Shown here one piece after another: positions 42,984 through 51,941 of a DNA stretch of 64,000 bases (the stretch's first letter is position 1; each line of letters starts with the position of its first letter). Source of the DNA: Phycisphaerae bacterium (GTDB lineage Bacteria; Chloroflexota; Anaerolineae; 4572-78; J111); contig JANQQF010000011.1 of NCBI GenBank assembly GCA_028285035.1, forward strand, positions 96,277 to 160,276. The letters are read 5' to 3'. The notes beneath the pieces were generated by a model. That model searched no databases and was not told the DNA's origin. It was given only the letters and a program-made list of their open reading frames with translations. The translations under genes were made by a program, and so were the position numbers.

Positions 42984-45743
42984 ATGTTAAAACAAAGACG
43001 TTTCACTGTAGTAAGCATCATCATATTGCTTGCATTACTTTTGGCGGCCTGCTCATCCAGTGAGCAACCGCAAGAGGCAACACAACCGGAAGTCGTTGAG
43101 GAAGAAGCTTCCCAACCTGCCGAGGAAACAGCCGAAGAAGAAGTCGCTGAGGAGGCTGTTAAAGAGGAAGCGATGGAAGAAGAGGCGATGGCGGAGCCGA
43201 TAACAATCACGTTGAATCGGTTCTTTGGCTCGTGTGAAGATGAGTATGCTGGAGTGACTGACCTGAGCCAGGCTGTCGGTGAGTGTGGCATCATGACGGT
43301 GTTACTCAATAAGTTCAACGCTGAAAATGAGAAAGGGATCACGGTTGACACGCGTATTGTCGAATGGGGCCAGCACTACGACCAATTAAACGCCTCATTC
43401 GCCGGTGGTGAGCCGCCGGATGTGTTTATTGCCCACCTGAGCCGCTTGCCCAACTATGTTGATCGTGACTTAGTTGCGCCATTGGACGATATCTTTGCTT
43501 CATCTGAGGTTGATACCAATGACTTTGTCCCCTTCACCCGAGCGGGAGCAACCTATGGTGGAGAAATCTACGGATTGCCATTCGATATGCATGCCCTGCT
43601 ATGGCATGTCAATCTGGATATTCTGGAGGAAGCAGGCTTGATCGATGATGCTGGCAACCCCATTCTACCCAGTAGCCCCGAAGAGCTATTGGAACATGCT
43701 GCTCAAGTGAAAGAAGCAACTGGAGTGAACTACTTTGCTTTGCAATCGAGCGAGGGAGAGTTATCGCTATTTACGGTATCAAGTTTGATGGCCCAGCAAG
43801 GCAGCCAGTTCTTTGACCGAGATGGCAATGTTATGGTTGATACCCCTGAAGCCTTGACGGCCATGAATTTGGTGAACTCATTGTATGAAGGTGGCCACAT
43901 CGATGCCACACAGGATTATGCCACGGCTGAACAAAGCTTCCTAAATGGAGAGGTAGCCGTCTTGATCAATGGCACCTGGGTCGTCGATGCCTACTCCGAC
44001 GCAGCTCAGGACTCAGAGGTAGTTTTGACCAACTACCAAGCTCGAGCTTTCCCGACTATCTTGGGACAACCTGGTGGCTGGGCTGACACCCATTTGTGGG
44101 CCGTATCAAGCGATGCTGGCAACGATCCAGCCAAGGCTGCTGCCGTTGGTGAGCTGTTGGGTTACTTGTACGACAACAACTTTGAGTGGTCTCGAACTGG
44201 ACACTTATCCACCCGTCAGTCGGTGTTGAGTAGTGATGAATTCTTGAGCCTACCTAGCCGAAATAACTATGTTGACACTGGCTTGATTGAGACAAACTCA
44301 ATCCCACCTATTGCTAATTTTCCGGCTATTCTAGACGCATTGCGGGAGTCGGTATTACCTGTGTGGATTCTGGGTACAACGCCTGAGGATGCCCTCTCCA
44401 GCGCTCAAAGCCAACTGGAGGGGCTGATCACTGGGACAGGCCCACAACCGGATGAGGTTGTTGAAGAGGAAGCGGTTGAAGAAGAGGCGATGGCGGAACC
44501 GATAACAATCACGTTGAATCGGTTCTTTGGCTCGTGTGAGGATGAGTATGCTGGAGTGACCGACCTAAGCCAGGCTGTCGGTGAGTGTGGAATTGTGACC
44601 GTATTACTTAACAAGTTTAATGCTGAAAATGACAAAGGGATCACGGTTGACACTCGTATCGTGGAATGGGGCCAGCACTACGACCAATTGAATGCCTCGT
44701 TCGCCGGTGGTGAGCCACCCGATGTGTTCATTGCCCACCTGAGCCGTTTACCTAACTATGTTGATCGTGACTTAGTTGCCCCATTGGATGATATCTTTGC
44801 TGCATCTGAGGTTGATGCCAATGACTTTGTGCCCTTCACCCGAGCGGGAGCAACCTATGGTGAAGAAATCTATGGGTTGCCATTCGATATGCACGCCCTG
44901 CTGTGGCACGTCAATCTGGATATTCTGGCTGAAGCAGGCTTGGTCGATGATGCTGGCGACCCCATCCTGCCCAGCAGTCCCGAAGAGTTGCTGGAACACG
45001 CCGCTCAAGTAAAAGAGGCGACTGGGGTGAACTACTTTGCCTTGCAATCGAGCGAGGGAGAGTTGTCGCTATTTACGGTATCAAGTTTGATGGCCCAACA
45101 AGGCAGCCAGTTCTTTGACCGAGATGGCAATGTAATGGTTGACACACCACAAGCCTTGACGGCGATGAACTTGGTGAACTCATTGTATGAAAGTGGTCAC
45201 ATCGATGCCACGCAGGACTACGCAACGGCTGAACAAAGCTTCCTAAATGGAGAGGTGGCTGTGTTAATTAACGGCACTTGGGTTGTTGATGCCTACTCTG
45301 ACGCAGCCCAGGATTCAGAGGTAGCCTTGACCAACTACCAAGCCCGAGCCTTCCCAACCATCTTAGGACAACCTGGGGGTTGGGCTGATACTCACCTGTG
45401 GGCCGTATCAAGCGATGCAGGTAGCGACCCAGCCAAGGCTGCTGCCGTTGGTGAGCTGTTGGGTTACTTGTATGACAACAACTTTGAGTGGTCCCGAACC
45501 GGACACTTATCCACTCGCCAGTCGGTACTGAGCAGTGATGAATTCTTGAGCTTACCCAGCCGAAATAATTATGTTGACACTGGCTTGATTGAGACAAACT
45601 CAATCCCACCCATTGCTAATTTCCCGGCTGCGTTAGATGCGTTACGAGAGTCTATTCTTCCCGTGTGGATTCTGGGTACAACACCTGAAGATGCCCTCAC
45701 CGACGCGCAAAGCCAACTGGAAGGTATTTTTGCCAGCAATTAA
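42984..45743 (+). CDS. Fused double extracellular solute-binding lipoprotein
   Basis: 919 residues. A lipoprotein signal (LLALLLAAC, lipidated Cys about residue 23), an acidic Glu/Ala-rich linker, then two copies in tandem of a family-1 sugar-binding protein (each about 415 residues, starting EPITITLNRFFGSCEDEYAG and ending near AQSQLEG). The copies are joined by a second acidic linker, PDEVVEEEAVEEEAM. The repeat period is 1,302 bases, exactly 434 codons. Differences between copies are mostly third-position changes, with a few amino-acid substitutions, so both seem to be under selection. Only the first has a signal peptide, so one anchored polypeptide presents two binding sites to the importer. 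Confidence 0.92.
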   Translation: MLKQRRFTVVSIIILLALLLAACSSSEQPQEATQPEVVEEEASQPAEETAEEEVAEEAVKEEAMEEEAMAEPITITLNRFFGSCEDEYAGVTDLSQAVGECGIMTVLLNKFNAENEKGITVDTRIVEWGQHYDQLNASFAGGEPPDVFIAHLSRLPNYVDRDLVAPLDDIFASSEVDTNDFVPFTRAGATYGGEIYGLPFDMHALLWHVNLDILEEAGLIDDAGNPILPSSPEELLEHAAQVKEATGVNYFALQSSEGELSLFTVSSLMAQQGSQFFDRDGNVMVDTPEALTAMNLVNSLYEGGHIDATQDYATAEQSFLNGEVAVLINGTWVVDAYSDAAQDSEVVLTNYQARAFPTILGQPGGWADTHLWAVSSDAGNDPAKAAAVGELLGYLYDNNFEWSRTGHLSTRQSVLSSDEFLSLPSRNNYVDTGLIETNSIPPIANFPAILDALRESVLPVWILGTTPEDALSSAQSQLEGLITGTGPQPDEVVEEEAVEEEAMAEPITITLNRFFGSCEDEYAGVTDLSQAVGECGIVTVLLNKFNAENDKGITVDTRIVEWGQHYDQLNASFAGGEPPDVFIAHLSRLPNYVDRDLVAPLDDIFAASEVDANDFVPFTRAGATYGEEIYGLPFDMHALLWHVNLDILAEAGLVDDAGDPILPSSPEELLEHAAQVKEATGVNYFALQSSEGELSLFTVSSLMAQQGSQFFDRDGNVMVDTPQALTAMNLVNSLYESGHIDATQDYATAEQSFLNGEVAVLINGTWVVDAYSDAAQDSEVALTNYQARAFPTILGQPGGWADTHLWAVSSDAGSDPAKAAAVGELLGYLYDNNFEWSRTGHLSTRQSVLSSDEFLSLPSRNNYVDTGLIETNSIPPIANFPAALDALRESILPVWILGTTPEDALTDAQSQLEGIFASN
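43191..44435 (+). repeat. Intragenic tandem duplication, copy A (copy B begins 44493)
   Basis: First unit of the 1,302-bp in-frame duplication within the binding-protein gene. Copy B runs 44493-45743. Confidence 0.9.
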
Positions 45744-45787
45744 TGAGTTTCAAACGACCTCCTGCCTGATGCAAATCTGAGCAGGTG

Positions 45788-45829
45788 ACCCAAGTAGATG
45801 TTGACTAAAAAGCCAATGTCTATTTGGGT
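45788..45829 (+). terminator. Attenuator hairpin between the binding-protein and GH2 genes
   Basis: ACCCAAGTAGATGTTG / CAATGTCTATTTGGGT pair over 16 positions (13 Watson-Crick, three G-U) around a ten-base loop, followed by CTACTTTTAT. Such hairpins commonly raise binding-protein mRNA relative to downstream genes. Confidence 0.6.
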
Positions 45830-45871
45830 CTACTTTTATACCCCAAAATCCTGGAACTTGGAGTGAACTTT

Positions 45872-48589
45872 ATGAAGCAACGCGAACGAATTTGCCTTGA
45901 TGGGGCCTGGAAGTTTCAGATTGCCTCAAATAAAAGCCACTATGACACACCTGAAACGATTGATACTTGGCGGCAGATTCAAGTACCAATGCCCTGGCAA
46001 GCGCAATTCGATGATTTACGGCTACACTTTGGTCGAGTTTGGTACAAGCACAGCTTTCAAGCACCAGCTGACTGGACCAAGTCAACTGTACTTCTCCACT
46101 TTGGCGCTGTGAACTACTATGCTCAAGTTTGGCTCAACGATACAATGCTAGGTGAGCACGAGGGTGGATATTTGCCCTTTGAATTTGAGGTTGGACCAGT
46201 GCTGCGTCCGGACGGGTTGAATGACCTCGTGGTGCAGGTCACCCTCCCTAGTGATGATGTGGCACAATACCCTGACTTTCCCTTTTCTGAAATCCCCCAC
46301 GGCAAGCAAAGTTGGTATGGTCCTTTGGGTGGCATTTGGCAGTCTGTTTGGCTAGAGCATCGTTCGCCGTTGCACCTAAGCCACATTCGACTAACCCCTG
46401 ACTTGTCAACCGGTAAGGTCCAAGCCAACATAACCCTATCTAAACCACTGGATGATCAACGCTTGAGCCTGTCCATCCTTGATGCCGACCAAACTGTGGT
46501 GTCAACCAGCGTCTATCAGGGCAAAGGGAAAGACCAAACCGTGACTCTGGAGCTAACCGTTGATTCACCCCAGGCTTGGTCGCCGGATCACCCCTATCTG
46601 TACACACTCAAAGCCAGCTTAAGCCAAGAGGGCGAGGTAATTGATCACCTCACTGAGTGCTTTGGCTTTCGAACCATCGAAGCAAAGGCTGGGCAACTTT
46701 TGCTCAACGGAAAGCCATTTTATCTGCGTGGGGCGTTGGACCAAGATTACTATCCCGATACGATTGCCACCCCACCTTCTATTGAATTTCTTGAAGACCA
46801 AATCCGTAAAGCGAAAGCAATGGGCTTAAACTGTTTTCGCTGCCATATCAAGGTGCCCGACCCACGCTATTACGAGGTGGCCGATCAGCTGGGAATGCTC
46901 ATTTGGACTGACCTACCAAACTGGCAGCACCTCACCGAGAAAGCCAAGCAGCGAGGGTTGGCTACTTTGGAGGGTATGCTTGAACGAGATGGTAATCATC
47001 CTTCGATTATTGCCTGGTCGATTATCAATGAAGATTGGGGTACCGATTTGGTTAACAACCCAGCTCACCGGGTGTGGTTGAAAGAGACTTATCATTGGCT
47101 CAAAGAACTCAATCCTACCCGCCTGATCGTTGATAACTCACCCTGCGTACCCAATTTGCACATTCAGACTGACATCGAAGATTATCATTACTATCAGTCT
47201 ATCCCCGATCATCGTCAAGGTTGGGATGAATTTATCGGAAGTTTTGCGCAGCGGGCCGATTGGACCTTCAGCCAAAATGGGGATGCGGTACGTACCCGAA
47301 ATGAACCCCTGGTGATGTCAGAGTTTGGTAATTGGGGGTTACCTGATGTGGACCGATTAGTGGATGACGAGGGTCAGGAGCCTTGGTGGTTTGAAACTGG
47401 CGAAGATTGGAATGAAGGGGTGATGTACCCCCACGGTGTCAAGCGCCGCTTTCAAATGTGGCATCTCCAGCAGGTATTTGGCTCCTGGCAGACATTTATC
47501 GAAGCCACCCAATGGCAACAACATCAGGCTTTGAAATATCAGATTGAGGTGATGCGACAGTATTCGAGCATTAGTGGTTATGTTATCACCGAATTGACCG
47601 ATGCCCATTGGGAAGCAAATGGGCTGATGGACCTACGCCGCAATCCGCGTGTATTTCACACTGAGTTGGCCACTATCAATGCCGACACCATTATCACCCC
47701 TCAGTGGCAGCGATTGGCTTACCAGGTCGGTGAAACCATTGAGGTTGCGTTGTCTGTGGCGCACGGGGCAGGGCAACCTCTAATAGGGGCACGCCTCACT
47801 TGGACCTTATCTCTGGATACGTTGAAAGGGCACTTTGATGTCCCGTACCTCGAAGCGGGACAAGTCGGGGCAGTTGCCAATCTAGCTTTTACAGCCCCTG
47901 TCGTTGATACCCCCACAATGACAAAGCTTAATTTTAGTTTGGTTGCCTTGGATGGTACCCTCTTGGCGACCAATCATCTAGCTTTAACAATTTTTCCACA
48001 ACCATCAGCCTCCAGTGTTCGATTATGGTCACCAAACGATGCTTTATCGGACGCATTAACTGAGTTAGGTTATCAGCTTGCCTCCGCCCTAGAGTCAGCA
48101 GACCTCATCGTGACCGAAACGCTTGACGAGACTCTGGCAAGCTGTGTCCGTCAGGGCAAACGACTGTTGCTGTTGGCCAATCACCCTGAAGCGATTGCTG
48201 TTAATTATTCAGGTATCAACCTTATCGCTCGCAAAGACACCCCTTGGGCTGGTGATTGGGCCTCTTCTTTTGCTTGGTTACGCCGAGACGGTGCCTTCGC
48301 TCACATTCCGGGTGGCCCACTGCTTGATTTTAGTTTTGATGGCCTGATCCCAGATTATGTGCTGACTGGGTTTAGCCCCCAAAACTTTGAAGCTGAAGTT
48401 CACGCTGGAATATTTGTTGGCTGGATTCATAAAATGGCCGCTTTAATTGCTGAACGACGGTATGGACAAGGTAAAATCATTGTCTCAACCTTTGCCCTAA
48501 CCCCGAAGACTGTGACCACTCACCCAACCGCAACGGCGTTGTTACAGGCATTGATTGAGAGTTTATCTGCCTCTAAACCAGGTCAATAA
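45872..48589 (+). CDS. Glycoside hydrolase family 2 (beta-galactosidase/beta-glucuronidase-like)
   Basis: 905 residues. N-terminal jelly-roll sugar-binding domain (PMPWQAQFDDLRLHFGRVWY..YLPFEFEV), immunoglobulin-like domain, and the TIM barrel with acid/base Glu 387 in WSIINEDWG and nucleophile Glu 484 in VMSEFGNWG; the C-terminal 280 residues are extra beta domains. No signal peptide, so it acts on imported oligosaccharides. ATG 45872 with GGAG upstream is preferred over an earlier in-frame ATG. Substrate class within GH2 is unresolved. Confidence 0.88.
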   Translation: MKQRERICLDGAWKFQIASNKSHYDTPETIDTWRQIQVPMPWQAQFDDLRLHFGRVWYKHSFQAPADWTKSTVLLHFGAVNYYAQVWLNDTMLGEHEGGYLPFEFEVGPVLRPDGLNDLVVQVTLPSDDVAQYPDFPFSEIPHGKQSWYGPLGGIWQSVWLEHRSPLHLSHIRLTPDLSTGKVQANITLSKPLDDQRLSLSILDADQTVVSTSVYQGKGKDQTVTLELTVDSPQAWSPDHPYLYTLKASLSQEGEVIDHLTECFGFRTIEAKAGQLLLNGKPFYLRGALDQDYYPDTIATPPSIEFLEDQIRKAKAMGLNCFRCHIKVPDPRYYEVADQLGMLIWTDLPNWQHLTEKAKQRGLATLEGMLERDGNHPSIIAWSIINEDWGTDLVNNPAHRVWLKETYHWLKELNPTRLIVDNSPCVPNLHIQTDIEDYHYYQSIPDHRQGWDEFIGSFAQRADWTFSQNGDAVRTRNEPLVMSEFGNWGLPDVDRLVDDEGQEPWWFETGEDWNEGVMYPHGVKRRFQMWHLQQVFGSWQTFIEATQWQQHQALKYQIEVMRQYSSISGYVITELTDAHWEANGLMDLRRNPRVFHTELATINADTIITPQWQRLAYQVGETIEVALSVAHGAGQPLIGARLTWTLSLDTLKGHFDVPYLEAGQVGAVANLAFTAPVVDTPTMTKLNFSLVALDGTLLATNHLALTIFPQPSASSVRLWSPNDALSDALTELGYQLASALESADLIVTETLDETLASCVRQGKRLLLLANHPEAIAVNYSGINLIARKDTPWAGDWASSFAWLRRDGAFAHIPGGPLLDFSFDGLIPDYVLTGFSPQNFEAEVHAGIFVGWIHKMAALIAERRYGQGKIIVSTFALTPKTVTTHPTATALLQALIESLSASKPGQ

Positions 48590-48598
48590 GGAAAAATT

Positions 48599-49440
48599 AT
48601 GACGACACCACACCAAAAAGTAATGATGGCGTTTCACAAACAGTTTGATCAAACAGCACCCTTGTTGTGAGAGCCCCAGGACGAGTGAATTTGATTGGAG
48701 AGCATACAGACTACAACGACGGTTTTGTCTTACCAATGGCGATTGACCGAGCCATATGGATTGCCTTACGCCCTCGAAGCGACTCTCAGGTTATTATTCA
48801 CTCTTTAGACTTTATTGAAACTGGTCAATTCGATTGTGCGCATCCTCATCCACAAAAGGGAAGTTGGTCCAACTATTGTCAGGGGGTGGCGTGGGCACTC
48901 AAGGACGCAGGTTATCCTTTGAAGGGCTGGGAAGGGGTAATGGCTGGGGATATTCCTATCGGAGCAGGCTTATCCTCTTCGGCTGCGTTGGAGTTGGCGA
49001 CGGCTAAAGCATTTTCTATCGTTTCGGGGTGGCAGTGGCATCCGGCGACAATGGCCAAAATATGCCAACGAGCAGAAAACGAGTGGGTAGGAATGCAATG
49101 TGGCATTATGGACCAATTGATTTCTGCAGCTGGTCAGGCTGGACATGCGCTTCAACTGGATTGTCGCTCACTTGAGACTAAGGCAGTACCGCTCCCCCAC
49201 GAGACCTCCATTCTGATTCTAGACACCAAGACCCGCCATACGCATACTGACTCAGGCTACAACGACCGCCGTGAACAATGTGAGCGAGCGGTCCAAGCAT
49301 TTGGGGTTTCCCATTTACGGGATATTTCTATGGAGGAGCTTGAAGCCAAGCAGTCCCAACTTGATGAGATAGTCTATCGGCGGGCCCGACATGTCGTGAC
49401 GGAAAATGAGCGGGTATTAGAAACGTTCATATCATCTTGA
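48599..49440 (+). pseudogene. galK: Frameshifted, 3'-truncated galactokinase
   Basis: The natural start is ATG 48599 after AAGGA. It reads a GalK-like N-terminus (KVMMAFHKQFDQTAPL) and hits TGA at 48668, while the adjacent frame from 48667 continues with RAPGRVNLIGEHTDYNDGF. One missing base near 48661-48666 explains the break. The body has GHMP motif 1 and motif 2 (GDIPIGAGLSSSAALE), but the protein stops at HVVTENERVLETFISS, about 110 residues short, losing GHMP motif 3. Two independent lesions indicate a decaying gene. Confidence 0.85.
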
Positions 49441-49456
49441 AATGAGCTTATAGACA

Positions 49457-50560
49457 CTAGTTATCCATTCTCAAAACAGGCTTAATCGCCTTCCCATGAT
49501 GCATATCATCAATCGCTTCGTTGATTTGCTCAAGCGAGTAGTATGAAATGAGCCGATCAAAGGGAAAAAGGCCAGCGAGATATAAATTAATCAAGCGGGG
49601 GATAAAAATATCAGGAACACTGTCACCTTGAACGATGCCTTGAATGCTACGACCAAACAACAGATGCCCCATTGGGAGGATGACATCGGCCCCACCACCA
49701 CCAAGATGCCCACAAACACCCCGGATGCGCAGGCACTCGACAGCTTGTCGGAGCACATTGGGGTTTCCAGTGGTATCGACAGAGTACTGTGCCCCACCAT
49801 TGCCGGAAATGTCGCGAATGGTCTGCACAATCTCGTTCACTTCGGCGGGGTTGAGGGTGTGGGTGGCTCCCAGCTCTTGGGCCAAGGCTAATCGGTCAAC
49901 GTTGATATCCACAGCAACAATGGTTGTGCACCCCGCTACGACCGCTGCCATCACCGCACTTAGGCCCACTGAGCCTGTCCCAAAAATAACGATGGAGGTA
50001 CCAGCCTCAGCATTCAATGAGTTTAGCACCGCTCCGGCCCCGGTCTGCAAACCGCAGCCCAGTGGCCCGAGCATTTCCAGTGGGACATCCTTACGAACTT
50101 TGACCACATTTCGCTCGGTCGTGATGGCGTGGGAGGCAAAAGAGGATTGGCCAAAGAAGTAGCCATATACCACCTCGCCATTTTGACTAATCGGTGAGGA
50201 GCCGTCCGAGGGGCGTTTGCAGCCAAAGCTCAAAAAGCCAACCTCGTGGCAAAAGGCCGGATGACCCTGTTGGCAATTGTCACAAATACCACAAGAGTTA
50301 AAGGATAGTACAACATGATCGCCAACGTTGACCTTGGTCACCTCGGAACCAACAGCCTCAACCACCCCGGCCCCTTCGTGGCCCATCACTACGGGCAGTG
50401 GCATCGGGCGATAACCATCCTTCATTTTGACATCGGTGTGACAGATTCCGGTCCCAACGACTCGAACCAACACCTCATTCGCTCGCGGGGCCTCCAGTTC
50501 AACAGGTTCAATTGTATAGGGACCAGCGGTCTCACGTAATATCGCGGCAGTTGCGTTCAT
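49457..50560 (-). CDS. Zinc-dependent alcohol dehydrogenase (aryl-alcohol/class III type)
   Basis: 367 residues of the medium-chain dehydrogenase family. Catalytic zinc ligands lie in GICHTD and GHEGAGVVE, the structural zinc cysteines in CGICDNC..FC, and the Rossmann motif is FGTGSVGLSAV. The closest remembered pattern is benzyl/aryl-alcohol dehydrogenase (XylB-like). It converges on the galK remnant and may form one transcription unit with the sulfatase genes upstream. Confidence 0.88.
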   Translation of the reverse strand: MNATAAILRETAGPYTIEPVELEAPRANEVLVRVVGTGICHTDVKMKDGYRPMPLPVVMGHEGAGVVEAVGSEVTKVNVGDHVVLSFNSCGICDNCQQGHPAFCHEVGFLSFGCKRPSDGSSPISQNGEVVYGYFFGQSSFASHAITTERNVVKVRKDVPLEMLGPLGCGLQTGAGAVLNSLNAEAGTSIVIFGTGSVGLSAVMAAVVAGCTTIVAVDINVDRLALAQELGATHTLNPAEVNEIVQTIRDISGNGGAQYSVDTTGNPNVLRQAVECLRIRGVCGHLGGGGADVILPMGHLLFGRSIQGIVQGDSVPDIFIPRLINLYLAGLFPFDRLISYYSLEQINEAIDDMHHGKAIKPVLRMDN

Positions 50561-50669
50561 TATGTATTCTCACAATCTATGAAATAGGACACGGAATTTT
50601 TTGAAAATTTTTCAATTTCTTAATCTCCGTACCTACAATTTCTCTTATCGCATCAGGGTTACAAACCTG

Positions 50670-51941
50670 TTATTCACCAGCCACACTCTGTCTTAGTTCA
50701 CGGGCATAGGTCAAATAGTAGTTTCGAGCGGTGGCGTTTATTTGTTGATCGGCTAAGGCAGTCAATACATCGGCTTTTAGGTTGGTTACTTTGACAGGCT
50801 CGTGCTCAAGAGCGAGCAAATGATCAGCAAGTTGCAAGGCCCATTGGTGATGATCTTCATCCATCGCCCGCTGTAATTGATCAAATAAAGCAGGCACCCC
50901 CCCTGCCAAATCAGCCATATGTTGGGCCTCTTCGGCACGAGGTAAGGGGTGTAGATTGGTTGGATTACCATCAAACCAGCCCAGATAGCCCGTGTAAATC
51001 GAGTGTACTGACCAACTGACCGCACCATAATACTCCTGAAGATAGGGTTTATCGGTCAAATGCTCTGGCAGGCGAACTCGTTCGATTAACTCCGGAATAG
51101 TCGCCCCTTCATTCATTCCAGCTAATGTTTCAGTCAAAACATGGTTGATGCCATCCCGATAATTAGTCAGCACCTCACGGATATGGTCCGCCCCCTGCAA
51201 AGGACGGGTATGGCCAGGGATAAGATATTTGGCCTCAAAGGCGATCATTGTATCCAAGCTCTTCACCCACAAAGCCACATCCCGATAGGCACTACCACGA
51301 ATAGGATAGAGATTGGGAAAGGATTTATAGTAGTTGTCCGCGCCAATCAATATCTTTTGCTCTGGTAGCCAGAGCACCATCGTGTCTGGGGTTTCCCCAG
51401 GTGCCTCAACACACTCTATGGTCACCCCATCAATTTGAATGGTTTCCCGAGGCTCAGTTAGGATATGGTTAGGTTCTACAAAACCAGCGGCCATCCCTTT
51501 AAGCGAACGCTCGCCCGGACCAAGACCAAGGTTGATCCGCACCCAGGACGGCATCCCAATGGCAAATTGGCGTTTAGCTCGTGCCACCGATATATTGGCC
51601 ACCTCTTTGGCCCCCAACATGTCGGTTTCAAAAGAGCGTGCGTAAATATCAGGGCTGGCGTCGCCTGCAAACACAGAGGCCCCGCTAATGTGGTCACGAT
51701 GGCTATGGGTGTAGATAATGGCCAGAATGGGTTTATCACTAATTTGGCGAAGTTTGGTCAATATGATTTCAGCGGCACCTATTGATTCGGTGGTGTCAAC
51801 AATGATCAGGCCTGTTTCACCTTCAATCATTGTTACATTTGAGGCCGCAAAACCGACTGCGGTATAAACACCCTCAGCGACGTTGACGACCTCTTTTTCG
51901 AACTCAGCTGAATGTGCCTCAAGTTTCTCTTTGGGAGTCAT
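50670..51941 (-). CDS. MBL-fold alkyl sulfatase-like hydrolase (SdsA/BDS1 type)
   Basis: 423 residues. Metallo-beta-lactamase motif THSHRDHISG (residues 78-87), further ligands in DNYYKSFPNLYPIRG and YLIPGHTRP, and the helical dimerisation region (GAVSWSVHSIYTGYLGWFDG..NPTNLHPLP) characteristic of type III alkyl sulfatases. The C-terminal SCP2 domain of SdsA1 is absent, consistent with the shorter length. It overlaps the type I sulfatase gene by 23 bases, so the two are co-translated. Confidence 0.85.
   Translation of the reverse strand: MTPKEKLEAHSAEFEKEVVNVAEGVYTAVGFAASNVTMIEGETGLIIVDTTESIGAAEIILTKLRQISDKPILAIIYTHSHRDHISGASVFAGDASPDIYARSFETDMLGAKEVANISVARAKRQFAIGMPSWVRINLGLGPGERSLKGMAAGFVEPNHILTEPRETIQIDGVTIECVEAPGETPDTMVLWLPEQKILIGADNYYKSFPNLYPIRGSAYRDVALWVKSLDTMIAFEAKYLIPGHTRPLQGADHIREVLTNYRDGINHVLTETLAGMNEGATIPELIERVRLPEHLTDKPYLQEYYGAVSWSVHSIYTGYLGWFDGNPTNLHPLPRAEEAQHMADLAGGVPALFDQLQRAMDEDHHQWALQLADHLLALEHEPVKVTNLKADVLTALADQQINATARNYYLTYARELRQSVAGE

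Noticed and set aside
48668..48670. Selenocysteine at the TGA near the galK start
   Set aside because: The frame containing the TGA does not continue GalK. The conserved sequence resumes in another frame, so this is a frameshift, and no SECIS-like context is needed to explain it.
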